A stretch of 64,000 nucleotides of DNA from Endomychus coccineus (GCA_958510875.1 OY294068.1:167657962-167721961); one strand, 5' to 3'. Positions 43,246-55,900 are shown, counted from the stretch's first letter. The notes: a model not told the origin generated them from the letters alone. Numbers and translations are program-made.

Positions 43246-44635
43246 AATGTTTTGTTCACTTCTTACCAAATTGTAATGCATTTACACGAACATGAAACGT
43301 TGAAACTAAAATTAAAAATTTTATAAAAATACTTATAGTATCCAATTTGTAATATGCGGATAGTTTTTGGTTATGTCATTGAATAAGTAAGTAAATATAT
43401 TTAGTAGTTGTTTTATATAAATATCTTGAAATATGTAGAATACGTCGATACCTTAAATTTAAGATAAACCAATCAGCTTGAATAGGACAAAATTAAACAT
43501 GAAAAATTACAGAAAATACAGTTAAAACACATAATATAATTGAAACATTTTAAATTTAAAATTATCACAAGTGAATTTGTAGTGGTATTGAAGGATTGTT
43601 GACTTATATTAATAATAATAATAATTAAATTGAAATAGGATCCATCATAGAATCTTAGTTACATTATTAAATGTACATGTTTTTTTGAAGAAATCTATAA
43701 CGCTTATACAGTAAATGTTAGTTGATATTCAATTATTAAAAGAATTAAATGTCCTCGTACATATCAATTATCGATATTTTCAATAAAATGGAAAATTTGT
43801 CATAAATTAGATACTAAATAGTATGGTCTAAAAAAAGTAGGTATAGGAGAATTTATGATTACATCTATACTCTACACTTTGAATTTATGAATACCGAATT
43901 AAAAGCCAAATTTAAATCTACACGAACTGCGAAATTTCATTGCTGGAATTGTTCCGTTAGAAAGTGACATTACCAAAGCAGGTTATAAACTGAAAATGTC
44001 ACTGTAACGAATTAATTGTCAGCTATTGAAGTTTACAGATTGTGTAAATTTAAATATGCGTTTTATTTCTTTACCCTACATATTTCAAAAAAATGTATTT
44101 ACATCAAAGAATCGCCGAACCATAGAAATGAATTGTAATTTAAAATTTTTACGTAATTTTTATGAAACGTGAATTTTTAAGCTTTTTCCGAATATCTTCC
44201 AAAATTAGATTCACTTCTGCGTTTATTGACGTAAGAATATAATAAATTGCAAATAAGTAGCTATAATTTTTCCGCTTATATTATGGTGACTTGTAAGGCA
44301 TTCACTATATTTCAATTGAGTTAATTGCCATTGAACAATGTGATTTCTGATCCAATTACTGGATTGTAATCTTATTGTATTACACTTTGTATATGTAGAC
44401 AATTAAACAGGTAATCTTCCTTTGTTAGCAGAGTAGTAATAATGAAAACATTCTTGTTTTTATTATAATATGATAATTAGTACTCGATTCATGAATAATA
44501 ATTAATATTTGTTGTTATCTTATCACAAATTTAATTATATTGACGACCCATTCTAAACTTGATATTTAGTTATTACGTTTTAAAAAAACACTTCAAATTT
44601 AAATTCAGTAAGACATGTAAAATTAATATCTCTTG
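43246..44635. other. Intronic sequence, nothing recognised
   Basis: Very AT-rich; no gene or mobile-element feature supported. Confidence 0.4.
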
Positions 44636-44760
44636 GCTAAGTGAGGTCTTACCTATTATAACTATAACCCCAAACTTCCAAGAAAAATTCCAATGCCTAT
44701 CTCTTCTCCCAATATTCCATTGTTGGCTCACACGATGTTCTGTGAAGATCCCATATTAGA
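44636..44760 (+). pseudogene. Non-LTR family A, 3' terminal fragment (44.6 kb)
   Basis: Encodes SEVLPIITITPNFQEKFQCL then LLPIFHCWLTR. This corresponds to PSEVFPCAYNLQTFK... and LPTFHCWLTTRCSS of the 19.9-kb copy. Only the last roughly 125 bp of the family is present. Confidence 0.55.
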
Positions 44761-45165
44761 AATGCAAATGTGTGTTTTGGTTATTTTAGTAAAGATGAAC
44801 AATGTAAACAAATACGAATACGAGTTAACAGAAGGGATTTCTCTCTTGGAATTGGAATTGAAATGTCTCTAATATTATGTTTGAAATCCTGTTTAGGTAC
44901 CTATCTATTATTACTTGGTGCACATGAAGTTGTTTGACTTTATATTATCGTCCCAACTAGCTCTTAACTGTTATTTAACTGAAATTTATTTCATCAATGC
45001 CACCTTCGGAATCCTCATTGGACAAAAATGATATTTTAATATAATCACTTTACAAAACAATATAATTGATTGTTCGGTTATTTTGTAATATTTCTTTTTT
45101 ATTGTTAAGAGAAGCTTTTCAAACAAATTAATCAGAAATGAGATAACAATTTAAACTTGGATATA
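44761..45165. other. Intronic sequence, nothing recognised
   Basis: AT-rich; nothing supported. Confidence 0.4.
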
Positions 45166-45215
45166 GGTATTAACTTGAGATGTTTCGATTTCACAGCAAC
45201 ATCATCAGAAGTATT
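45166..45215 (-). repeat. Hammerhead-like sequence, weak
   Basis: Minus strand has CTGATGA (45208-45202), then TGTTGCTGTGAAATC, GAAA (45186-45183) and CATCTC. The two conserved boxes are correctly ordered, but helix II and helix III do not pair convincingly. Likely a decayed PLE end. Confidence 0.25.
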
Positions 45216-46175
45216 TCTAACATGAGTGTTAATAATAATCATAGTGATATCTTTATAAATACTTGGAGCCATAGATGAATGTCATGTGTGGTCAGAATAA
45301 TATAAAAGAGAATAAGTAAAGAAATAATGTAAGAAAAAAATTTTATACTATAAAGTGTAATCTAGTCAGTCTACTTGAGTAGAGAGGGCAATAAATATTG
45401 ATTAATCGAAATATATTAATTGTTGATTGAGAGAGTATTAACATCAAGTAGAGCTTTCTGATTTAATAACGATTAACAAGAAAAAAGTAGTTGGATTGTT
45501 TAAACCTATAAGGTGGCAACATTTAGATCAGTTGTTACTAAACTCATTTATTAAAGCAACATTAACAATGATGTTATAATCAGAAAGGAACAACTTAGCT
45601 TAACCCATTAGAATTAAATATTACCCTATTTTTGTGCTTCAATATAATCTCATATCCATTACTTTGCCTAAGTTCATATTTAACGATTTAACATATTTTT
45701 TAGGAACATTTGAAGCTGAATTTATAATATGATTATAACATTCCTTTTTTGTATCTAAAATCAGCTCTTACGTTCTTTATACAATGGCATTAGACAATTG
45801 TTAATACTGAATTGAGCTAGCCCTCCATGATGATCAATCTTTAAAACTTAATCTCGTTTTTAATTACTTTCAAAAGCTTTCCTTAATGATATTATGGATT
45901 TACATAATATCGAAGCTAACTTCATCAAATATGTATCTTTATTTGTTTTATCACTATTATATTCTAAGACTATATTTTATCACGCACTTAGAATTTTTGT
46001 GGTTACCCATAAATTTTAGTACCAAGGGCAACTAGATGTTGATAATGAAGTTATTGTAGAAAGTGAAACTGTTGTTAGTATCTTGATGTATTCAATATCC
46101 GTCGAGTTAAGTATTCAATTTCGCAAAATCAAATGATATTCATATGGAGATTTGATTATTTGTGTTCACCTGTCC
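45216..46175. other. Intronic sequence, nothing recognised
   Basis: AT-rich; nothing supported. Confidence 0.4.
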
Positions 46176-47226
46176 CTTTATTTATTTATTTATTTATTTA
46201 ATCTTACACTGATCAACATGTATAAAACCAATTAAAGATCAGGACAATGCATAAGAAAATTTATATATTAACAATTATTATCTAAATCAAATCTAAATAA
46301 CGTAAATTATTTTCTGGTCCGAGAGGATACAAAATCAAAACGAAAAAAAAATAGTCCAAAATATGTAACACAGCAATGTACAAAGAGAAAAGGAAGAAAG
46401 AAAGAGCAATCTGTTTTAGGTTAGAATTGAAAAAATCATATTTAGTAGTAGTGTCATTGGTGTTATAGGCATGGCACATGCAAAATAGTGGAGATGATTT
46501 AAGTAAGTTAGTACGAGGAGTTTGGAGGTAGAAAGTATTTACAGACCGTGAGTTTAGCCGAGGAACTAGGAAATTGACTCTTTCCAGCAGCATGGGGCAG
46601 TCAATTAGGTTGTTGAGCAACTTGAACAAACTGGCCTGGAGTACATAATTACTTCTGCTAGAAAGGGATGACATATTGAATCTATCTAACAGGAAATAAT
46701 TAGGAATGCCCCTGATAGGATAAAAACCGTCTATCCTGAAAGACAGGCACTTTAAAAAGCGGCGCAGAACAGATTCCAGGGCATCTCTATGAACAACATA
46801 ACCAGGGAACCAAATCACAGAAGCATACTCAAGCCGCGATCGCACAAATGTTACGAACAACAATTTGAGCGTGTCTATGTCTGAAAAATCAGGACAGCTT
46901 CGCACAATAAACCCAAGTAGTCTGTTAGCAGCCTCCATCACAGACTCCAGATGAGAAATGAAGGATACTTTGGGATCGAAAATTACGCCCAGGTCTTTAT
47001 AGGTTGCTGGTCTCTTAGAGGATAGTACCGTCTACGTTGTAATCAAATATAGTCAAGTAGGTCTTATTTGTGTAAGACATAACGCAGCACTTGTTGACAT
47101 TAAGAGACAACTTATTCGCTGAACACCATACAACCATCATATCAAGACTTCTGTGAAGTAGATAACAATCACAAGAACATTTTAAAATCATCGGCATATA
47201 AAAGAGTACACTCAGACCTATTCAAT
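46176..47226 (-). pseudogene. 5'-truncated non-LTR retrotransposon with TAAA tail
   Basis: Minus strand. LLYADDFKM (catalytic YADD, near 47190-47215) is followed, after a frame change, by LLHRSLDMMVVWCSANKLSL and NVNKCCVMSYTNK (RT motif 5 region). A long frame at 46941-46282 follows with ANRLLGFIVRSC, LLFVTFVRSRLEYASVIW, ALESVLRRFLKCL, YVLQASLFKLLNN and PRTNLLKSSPLFCMC. This is the standard C-terminus of jockey/CR1-type LINEs. The element ends in a (TAAA)n tail (minus sense) at 46176-46201. Truncated just upstream of YADD, as expected from incomplete reverse transcription; otherwise comparatively fresh. Confidence 0.85.
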
Positions 47227-47930
47227 TATCATTGACAAGTATTGGGAACTATACCATCCAGTGAAGCCAGAGGAGCTAGACAGAGACAAGTTTGATGCAA
47301 TTAATGGAGATCTGGCAAAGATTTTGGAATGGGGATCTGATAATATAGTAGAGTTTAATGCAAACAAAACTCAAGCTTGCGTCTTCTCCGGGAAGGCGGA
47401 TCCCATAATCCCTAATATGATTATGTCAGGAACAACTATTCCTATGAAGTCTTCCATATTCATGCTCGGGATCACCACCAACTCATTGGTTGATCACGTG
47501 AGGTCTATTGCAAAAACAGCTTCACAAAAACTTCTTTTTTCTATTCCGTTCCGTTCCAGCAGATCCTTATAGTCTACAAAGCATAGATTCGACCTGTCCT
47601 GCTGTACTGTTCACATGTTTGGAATTCGGCTCCCAAACATGCTGAAACTCATGGATTCTATCCAGAAGAGATGATTGATGTTCATCAGAAATCTCGTCTG
47701 TTGTTCTACCACGAGAGGTTCTAGATAGACGGACTAGACGAGCTCGAACTAGTCACTCCTTCATTGTCAAGTGCGAGACTTGCCGAAATTCTTCCTACCA
47801 GACTTCATTTTTCTGGCGAACTGCTAAGTTGTGGAACTTTACCTAGTGCGGTATTTCCTTCTGCTTATAACCTCCAAACCTTTATGAAAAAAGTCTTCTC
47901 GTGTAGTCAAAATATAAAAAAAATCAACTT
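47227..47930 (+). pseudogene. Non-LTR retrotransposon family A fragment (47 kb)
   Basis: Encodes LAKILEWGSDNIVEFNANKT then QACVFSGKADPIIPNMI, SGTTIPMKSSIFMLGITTNS, VRSIAKTASQKL, and in another frame LPSAVFPSAYNLQTFMKK (47760-47910). Collinear with the 19.9-kb copy but with different lesions, and the best preserved of the family through the RT thumb. It starts where the opposite-strand TAAA-tailed element breaks off. Confidence 0.75.
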
Positions 47931-48764
47931 CAATATAATGATATTAAATCTTTTAAATGCCGTTGTGATTATTCTAGATTTTTTCCGAGTGATATTCGCT
48001 GAAAAATTCCAACATTCTCAACCGTATTTGACATTTTGTTCGATGAAATAAACATCATACTAGATTGTCTATGATAGAGAATTATGGGACATTGCTAATA
48101 GATAACAACATTCGAATTGACCAGTTCAACATAATCTGATTACAATACGGATATATTAAAGTATCAGATATTCAAAGAGTATATAAGGCTTTTGAAACCA
48201 TGCCATATCCACAGGGCTAGCGGGTGGTGATATTACTTTCTACACTGCAAATTCCGCTGACTAATTCTAAAAGGATTGATTAGTGCATTTGAATGTACTC
48301 CGCGCTGTCTGCAATTAATTTTGTTGAAACGAACAGCGGCGTGCGATGAGGGAATTTGCCACTCCTGTATCAAAAGCAAAATAATAAACATCCTATCGTT
48401 TCACCCTTTACTATGTGAAGAAATTTTATCCATATTGTTAAATTAAACACCTACTATGTTGATATCACTCTTATTTGTAACTTCCGTTACTCGAGTTTCA
48501 GTGTTATTACGCCATCTGCTGACGGTATTCAAATACAATTTAAATACATAACTTCCAACTATTAATATACTTCTCGATAGGTAGCAAAAGAATTACTGCA
48601 GTAGGTCATTCTTGAACTTAGAATTATTACTATAGGATTACATGGTGAGTTATTTTATTACATTGTAATAAATGATTTGCTTGGTAATAGCATAGTATAG
48701 AAAGAGAATAATTCGTGGAATAAATACATTAAATAGCTTTAATGAATCTGTCTGTTTGATCATT
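47931..48764. other. Intronic sequence, nothing recognised
   Basis: AT-rich; no feature supported. Confidence 0.4.
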
Positions 48765-49075
48765 AAGAAGTAGGGTATTTTGGAAAAATCACTGAAAAAA
48801 TCCAAAGCATTTTGAAACGTCATAACTTAAATATTGCAAAACAAAGACAATTGATAAATCTGGTGTTTATAAGCTATCTTGTCAGGAATGCGATGTGTCT
48901 AAAAGTCGAAAACTCGAACTTTTGTTTATAATTCGAAAACAAAAGATAAAAGCAAAATTTTTGTTTCCGCCAGTGAATTGTCTCAAAAAAAGAGAAATGT
49001 GATTTCTTTTTTTTTGTATCTCCTATAGTTACCGAGTTACCCTATACAAGCATCGAAAATGGTCCACCCTGTACA
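48765..49075. mobile_element. TACAGGGTG-type transposon end
   Basis: The right edge reads CGAAAATGGTCCACCCTGTA (ending near 49074), the complement of a TACAGGGTGGACC terminus as in insect Tc1/mariner-like repeats. The upstream 250 bp shares the style of such ends (GTTACCGAGTTACCC). No opposite terminus was found. Confidence 0.45.
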
Positions 49076-49351
49076 TAGAAATGAAGACTAGTTTGGTAAA
49101 GGTTTAAAATTGTGTTCTAAATGCTTTCTCATGTATGTATGTATTTAATAGCCTGCAAAATAAATATAGACGGAACTGTAAAAAGTTTATTGTAATGTTA
49201 TATGGCTTACGTGAGTCGATGGGATTTAACATTAATCATAAGTTTTTTAGTTTTTTCTGTAAAGTAAAAACTCGTTGTGCATTGATAAACTATAGAATAG
49301 TTCATACTAGAACACTAAATAAGAAGTAATCACCCTTATCCCATAAAAATA

Positions 49352-49404
49352 CTGCCAAAGTACTGAGAACCTTTCGGCTACCAAGTAGCCATCATTAGAA
49401 AAAA
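49352..49404 (-). ncRNA. Hammerhead-like motif, family 1 (49.4 kb)
   Basis: Minus strand: CTAATGA (49398-49392, with G5 of the core changed to A), perfect helix II GGCTAC-TTG-GTAGCC (49390-49376), GAAA (49375-49372), helix III G GTT C, UC with predicted cleavage between 49365 and 49364, then AGTA. The G5A change should inactivate it. Sister of the motifs at 15054 and 51476. Confidence 0.5.
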
Positions 49405-50065
49405 ATAAATTAGAAATGTGCCTGTTTAAATACTTTTTGGGATAATAATCAAGCAACGGGTTACTCTCAGCTTCCCTTCTAAGGTACGTAGATATTTGTC
49501 CGTACTGTGTGTTTTAAAAGTGATAAACATTTTTGAGAAATGGTGTGACCTATATTTAAAATATGTTCGGTTAACGCTGATTTTTCACCATCATTTTTCT
49601 TTATATGGGCAAAATGTTCTTTATACCGAGTTAAAATGTTCCATCAAGTTTGACCCACATAGCATTTTCAACACGACTCACTATCGACTTTGTAAATCCT
49701 GGATTTGTCGAAGTCGGAAACTTTATCAAAGGTGTTGCCTAAAGGGTTTTTATTATCTTGTTCTTACATCTCTAAACGGGTTGTATTGAAAATTTAGAAA
49801 CAAATTATGGAATTTATTAATTACTGAAGGATGATAAGTGAAACTTTTTAATTTTATTGACAATTTGAAGGTAGTGGCTCTAATTTGGTTAGTTGGTTGC
49901 TTTTCAATTTCCTTTTTTGTTTAGAAATTGAATTATTGATCAAATATTTGTCGTAACCATTGTCCAACGCTATTTGCTGAAGTTTCTCAACTTCGTTGTT
50001 ACAATTTTGCTGGCTCAAAGTGTGGTTCATAAATCTATGGACAAGACTATTAGAGGGAGCTATTC

Positions 50066-51000
50066 TACCGGGATATCAAAAATTATGTTGGTCAAGGGTG
50101 GTTGTGGAATCTAAAACGTGTGTCTTAACTTTACGTTTGAAATAATTATGTCACTGTCACACTGACATCATCATTAACCTACAAATTTCATACCTATTTA
50201 TTTCAGTTGTAAAACGATAATGAACTACAAATTTTGAAATAATTATGTGAACATTGAACCTTTTCAGAGGTCGTCCGTAAATCGAATGACGTTCACGTGA
50301 GAAGCCCGTAGCACGCGAGTTAGAAAAGTGCAAACTGGTTGTACCTAATACGGCTTTACGACGACTTTTCGCGTGCCGTTTTCGCTCCATGTAGTTAGAT
50401 TTAGTATCGGACCGTGCCCGACGGCCCTTCTTTTTTCGATAAATGTCCATTAAATAGGAAAATTTAATTAAAACAGTTTGAGCTATTCTCAGATCTCAGC
50501 TATGCACGTCCTACGCACGTCTAACGTGCGACGTACCAAAGAGAATTTTCTCGCGACTAAAATATACATGAAGCGGGTAAAAGCTAATCGCCCATAGCCA
50601 AAAACACTTTATTACAACTGGCGCCGTTCGCATGGGGCAAGAAACGGCCCCAAATTAACAAGACTGAGGTAAAATGTATAAACTCTAACATACGTGCAGC
50701 GAGCTCCTCGAGGCATATGTTAAAATGATTTCGTTCGTAGCTAATTACATAGGACGTCTGGCGTTCATGCAATTATGTTTTTAGATAATTCGAACCTTCT
50801 GATTTCGATAGGCCACGTGAAAATTCCGGAGTCCAAAGCGCTAAAGACTTCTGAGTTACAATATTCGTATAAAATTGCGAAATTTCACACTTTTAGAAAC
50901 TTCAAATCAATTATGACATAATTATTTCAAAAGTAAAGTAAGACACACGTTTGAGATTCCACAACCACCCTTGACCAAGATAATTTTTGATATCCCGGTA
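50066..51000. mobile_element. 935-bp non-autonomous element with 88-bp TIRs
   Basis: Ends TACCGGGATATCAAAAATTA and the complement TAATTTTTGATATCCCGGTA. The inverted arms are about 50066-50161 and 50918-51000, with roughly 85% identity by eye. TA at each edge suggests a TA target. It splits a Penelope-like reading frame cleanly (YRKPTQIDI before, SNSLVHRF after), proving insertion. The interior contains GC-richer sequence with one basic frame. Confidence 0.8.
50253..50450 (-). CDS. Arg/Lys-rich frame inside the 935-bp element
   Basis: Starts MDIYRKKKGRRARSDTKSNY and continues with MERKRHAKSRRKAVLG and ATGFSRERHSIYGRPLKR. It is strikingly basic and lies in DNA richer in G+C and CpG than its surroundings. 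I recognise no family. It might be a captured host-gene fragment or chance; nothing shows expression. Confidence 0.25.
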
Positions 51001-51475
51001 TAATTAAATGGTGTAGGTGAACCCGCCGGAGTATATCTATTTGAGTGGGTTTTCTGTATATGTCGAATTCCAAGTGATTACCATTTTTTATAATGTTAAT
51101 ATCGAAGAAAGGAAACTGCTAATCTATTTCTATTTCGACACTGAATTTCAGTGAATCAAATTGGCTATTAAGCGTGTTCAAAAGGCCATGTAAATCAAAA
51201 TCTTTACATATAATCGCGAAAATATAATCAATATATTTATACCAGGCTTTCGGAAACTGATTTAATTTTGATTCCATGTTCACTTAGAAAAATATAAGCC
51301 AATATAGGAGAGAGTGGAATGCCTATTGCACATCCGTTTGTTTGTTTATAGTAGTTTTTATTTAAGTGAAATAATTTTCCAATTTATTAAATTCCGCGTT
51401 ATCTCCTGCTGAGGGTAACCCCTTGTATGCATTATTATCCCCAAATTGCAGGTTCCTTTTTGATTTCTAATATAG

Positions 51476-51550
51476 TTTACTCTGATGATGGCTTCTTGGT
51501 AGGTTCTCAGCACTTCAACAGTATTTTTAGTAGATAAGGATGATTATTTC
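51476..51550 (+). mobile_element. Family-1 PLE terminal repeat with broken hammerhead
   Basis: TTTACTCTGATGATGGCTTC then TTGGTAGGTTCTCAGCACTT and CAGTATTTTTAGTAGATAAG. CTGATGA (51482-51488) is intact, but the CCGAAAG segment between helix II and helix III is deleted, removing the GAAA box. It keeps the TTTACT upstream strand and the UC-AG cleavage region. Confidence 0.55.
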
Positions 51551-51560
51551 GTTGTGCATT

Positions 51561-53220
51561 ATTGCCACATCCCCGTAATTATATTATGAAGGAAATGTCT
51601 GAAGAAGCTAGTGAGTGATAAGCATTCAGAAGTTATATATTTGATTTGTATTTGAATATCGCCTAAACATGGCATAATAACACTGAAACTCGAGTAACGG
51701 ATAAGTGATATCACCATAATAATGTTAATTTTACAATATGGATGATATTAACTAGTTATTACTTTCTTACATGGTATGAACTTGCAACCAATGTTTAAAT
51801 TTATTGAAAGCAGTTGAATAATTTGAATTAAAATTTGAGTACGACTCCTCCCCCGTCCCCCACCACTTTCATTTCTCAAACAACCCTTTGTGATAAGTAC
51901 TTGAAGAAAAAAGTATTTCAGTTGACTATTCAATGGTAGACCTAAAGGAAATCGGGTTCCACTTACAGTTATAAAAATAAATTCCATTTTCCACCTGGAG
52001 GTTTATTACTAAATTATTATTTTATTATCATTACCTACTATTATTTATTATTACTGAATCGAATGGATAAATTAAATTTGATCTTCTAATTGGATTCCGT
52101 CAACAGCTTAGCAACGGGCAAGTTTCATTCAACATTTATTAGGCAATACAGTTTTAGACATACCATCAATTTTTATGCTTAATCTTAAGATTTTCCAAGT
52201 TATGTGATGTATCAGTTAATTACAAATTTGCAGGTTTCCTTCACCTTTGTGCACCAGTTTATTTATTTACCAACTGCAGGGACCTTGGAAATTCATAAAT
52301 AGTCCTATTTAAACTAAATAGCATAATTACAAAGCGAAGGTAGAATGGATCATTAAAAAGTGATAATTGCACATTACAAACCTACTACGTGTTCTACTGT
52401 TTTTAGAAAGTAGGAGCATGTTAAACATTTTTATTAACTATCTTATTCAACCCGATGCCATTATGATATTTCATTAAAATAACTCAGAAAAATGTGTATA
52501 TCTGAAGGACACAGTATTAAAACTAGAGATTTGTTGAATTATTCACAATATTTTCATAAAAAAGAATAGGGTTCGTCATCGAACAACAAACGATTTTTTG
52601 TCACAATTAGAACATGATAGGACCTTTTGTTTTTGAGTTATCGTGTAGACAAACAATTCGTGACGGACTTCTAGACAATCAAAGTTGCTTAAGATTCGAT
52701 GAAAAATATTATGGTGAAGGAATTGTTGCTCTAGGACGTTTTTATTCTAGAAATAGTTCGAGTGAATGCAATGTACTCTATGGACTTCGTCTGCGAAGAG
52801 TATAATAATACTTGTAACTAATAACGTTGAGTGATTATTACACTCAGCTCTAATAGGCAATTGAATTAAAGAGATTAGAGACTGAACAGAATCATAAAAT
52901 TATAAAATATAACTACAATAGAAAAAGAAGGTAATTTAGGAATTATAATAGTAATATCTAATATACCTGTACTATAAGAAAGAGATTTAATAGAATCGTA
53001 CATTTCAGCGATTTGTTTCTATTGTTATAAGTACTTAACTGACCGAATAGATTACGAAGTCGATGAGGCAATTCACAATAAACCTTCTATATTCGGCCAT
53101 AGCCTACGAGAATAGAAGGCCGGTATCTTGGCTTGTTGACGCCTAGAACATATGATCGAATCGGGCTGATCCAACTGCATGCCGCGAGCGCAACTTAATG
53201 AAGTCAGTGGAAAATTCGTT
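51561..53220. other. Intronic sequence, unassigned
   Basis: Mostly AT-rich. The frame at 52614-52805 (+) reads IGPFVFELSCRQTIRDGLLD and YYGEGIVALGRFYSRNSSSE but matches nothing I know and has no nearby splice or promoter evidence. Confidence 0.3.
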
Positions 53221-53320
53221 CATCAGTCAGTCTGTGAATATATTCGTGCTGATTACAGTAAAAATAAAGACTTAATTAAATTAATTTGTGCTGCAAACCA
53301 TTGTTTAAGAAATTGTGAGT
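53221..53320 (+). promoter_or_regulatory. Candidate start site and untranslated exon
   Basis: CATCAGTCAGTCTGTG at 53221 contains tandem TCAGT, the arthropod initiator consensus. It is preceded by a GC-richer stretch (53090-53215). About 95 bp downstream is a good donor, AATT|GTGAGT at 53315, with no ATG-started frame between. This would fit an alternative first exon of Actn or of another gene. Weak, motif-level evidence only. Confidence 0.25.
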
Positions 53321-55900
53321 AAAATGATTTACGATTGTTTGTTGTTTCTTTCCATTGTTGTTGTTGGGTTAGTGTTACACGCGAGCTTAGGTTTAGACGC
53401 CCATGTTGAGTATTGATTGTTTTTCATCAGTTTGCGCCACGATATTTTTCATAAGGAATTTTTTTTATTTATTTTGTATCATTTTATCTCACAATGACTT
53501 TGTGTTGTGTACTACCCAAATGCAAGAGCTATTAATATGTCACAAATTCTGAATAAGTCGTACCTATATTTAACATTTACTTTTCCAGAAACGAGAGCTA
53601 GAAACAAAAATGCATTACCGCAATTGATAGAGATTCCCCAATAAAAATGCATACGTATGTTGTGAACATTCTCCCAATTGAGATTATTAGAGAACATATA
53701 ATGACGAAACGTAATGGATATGTAGGTACTCGTGTTTCCTAGAAAACTTCCAAAACTTGTTCAAGAGATTGCGTAGATTATTCTTCCGAGTCGCCCGTTC
53801 TATTTGTCAAAAAAGTTTCAACCAAACGTAAAAATCCTGAAAAAAGACCACGAACTGCTCAATGAAAATGATTTCCAAACCTGATTGATTCTAAGAAGTA
53901 AATATTTTAAATTGTAATGTCTTTATTTCGAAATTCAAAAACAAAAGCTTGAGTTAATTTGTTCATTGATTGTTTCAGGTTTTAGTATCGACAGCAAGAT
54001 TTAATTTTTTTGCAGAAAATAAAATTATACATTCATCTAAATTTGCATGGCTTGTAGGAAAAGACGGACTTGATTCTATTATCAGTCATATTAATTCATT
54101 CAATTCAATTTCTTGGAGTGTATAATAATTGTATTAGAGGCCCAATTCCAACTATTTGAAAAGTATAACTGGTGATTTCAAATGTCATAGGGTAATTAAA
54201 AAGTAACAAATTATTCATTAATGTAATTTTAAATGTTATCCAAACCATTTATTTAATTTAAAAATTAACACAATATGTTTTAATAATGTGTTACTTTTCG
54301 AGGTAATTTAGAATAACGTTTGTTGCACCAAAAAAATTCCATCAACCCGAAATTGACTTTCTAAACTAAGTTGATTCATGCTTGGTGCTTAAACTAATGA
54401 AGCGGATCTAGCTACACCTTCACTTACTGAACCTGATTTGCCAACATTTGACGATAATTATTATTGACGGAGCTGTTAATCGTTAATTGAGATTTGGATC
54501 TTCAACCTTCAATGATTCACTGGTATTTCTCATATTATATCAAAATCGTTCGAAATCTAATCAGTTCATCTTTTTTTACTGTTGCATTTGTCACGAATGT
54601 TTCATCGAATTCAAATTAACTGGGTTCGTACGTACAGATACCTGATTCAACTTCTGAGGTCATGCAAAAAAGTTGAACTCTCGATTTTGATATTTTGGGG
54701 GCATTACAATAACTGTTCCATTTTTTATACGTGGAGAAACTCTCATACTTTTCTTCAAAACTGTTATTAAATATCAGATGGCAATACGTTCTACGTAGGT
54801 ACGTGATTTTATAACATTTAATTGATCGTTAGTTATATCGATAGGCTGCCATGGATGTAAGATATTCTCATATACCGTTTTTGCGGTAACAAGACCTGCA
54901 ACATAATGCAAAATCATCATAAAAATGTATGTCAAAGATACTATAAATTGTGAATCTGTAAAGCACGGGATTGAATTATCGAATCTCTTAGAAACTGGTA
55001 TATAACAGTAAAACGGTACCACTATACATAATGAAGATCGGAAGAGACTATTACACACATGAATGCAAAACCGTAAGATAACGCGTAAACTCATTCAATA
55101 CCGTCTTTAGAACCCTTTGAAACTATTATTTCACATCATGGTAATGTAGATTTTTTTGCATAATTATCTGCAATGAAGTAAATATTGTTTTGAAAGTAAT
55201 AGTTCTCATCGGTTGGTACTAATTTATTAATTAGATACTTAAATCGGGTATAACAGGAAGAACAGTTAGATGCGTAATTGCATACCATGATCTTAATTGT
55301 AATACCAATGCAAAAAAATTAAACAAGGCTAAATTTATTGCTACAAGCTTCATTATACTTTAGCAATTTTTCGAATGTAGATTGCGAGATTTGTACATAG
55401 TTTTTAGTTTCACATCCTGTGTTAGTTCAATTGTCTAGATTATGATCAATGAATGTCTGCTTTGTTTAAATTGAGTTATTGTCAGTGTTGATATTGAGGC
55501 TGAAAATATAACTTTTTTGCTATAACATACCGGATCTATAATTATAAGTTGCTCAGTATTGTTATTTCCAAGATCATGAGAGTTGCAAGGTCGTTTGAAC
55601 GAATTTGAAGTAGCTCATCTTTATGTCTATTGGTAAGCTTCTCGAACGTTACAAAAATTCAGCTATTTAACAGTTATCCAAAAATACAGGAATTGTTCAT
55701 TCCTGCCAAAACTTACATGTTTATTTGAATATTTAGACGATACTAGATTTGTGTCCTCAATGTGCTATTAGTACCTACAAGTAAATCGTTAGCTTGCATG
55801 TGACGAGCTTAAAATCAAAAGTTGTAACCGCACCCTTCAGCATTTTTGGGAATATAGAAATGATTTTGATTTGATTTTCCGCAAGGATGGTAGATCGTAG
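53321..55900. other. Intronic sequence, nothing recognised
   Basis: AT-rich; short frames at 54582 and 54774 have no family features. Confidence 0.4.

Larger units (their letters stand above)
49325..51560 (-). mobile_element. Penelope-like element with inverted ends, split by an insertion (PLE copy D)
   Basis: Minus strand, 5' to 3': GCAIGIPLSPILAYIFLSEH (RT motif, near 51290), FPKAWYKYIDYIF (degraded catalytic YVDD), LEFDIYRKPTQIDI (near 51040). The insertion at 50066-51000 follows, then SNSLVHRFMNHTLSQQ and ALDNGYDKYLINN (50060-49940), and a GIY-YIG domain with RIYKVDSESC, CYVGQT, RYKEHFAHIKKNDGEKSALT and HILNIGHTIS (49740-49500). Family-1 terminal repeats lie at 49330-49400 (minus) and 51476-51550 (plus), so the ends are inverted to each other. 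The RT is truncated before its finger region. Confidence 0.75.

Noticed and set aside
49496..49789. Plus-strand 97-residue frame
   Set aside because: Antisense to the GIY-YIG domain of the Penelope-like element, which is clearly readable on the minus strand.
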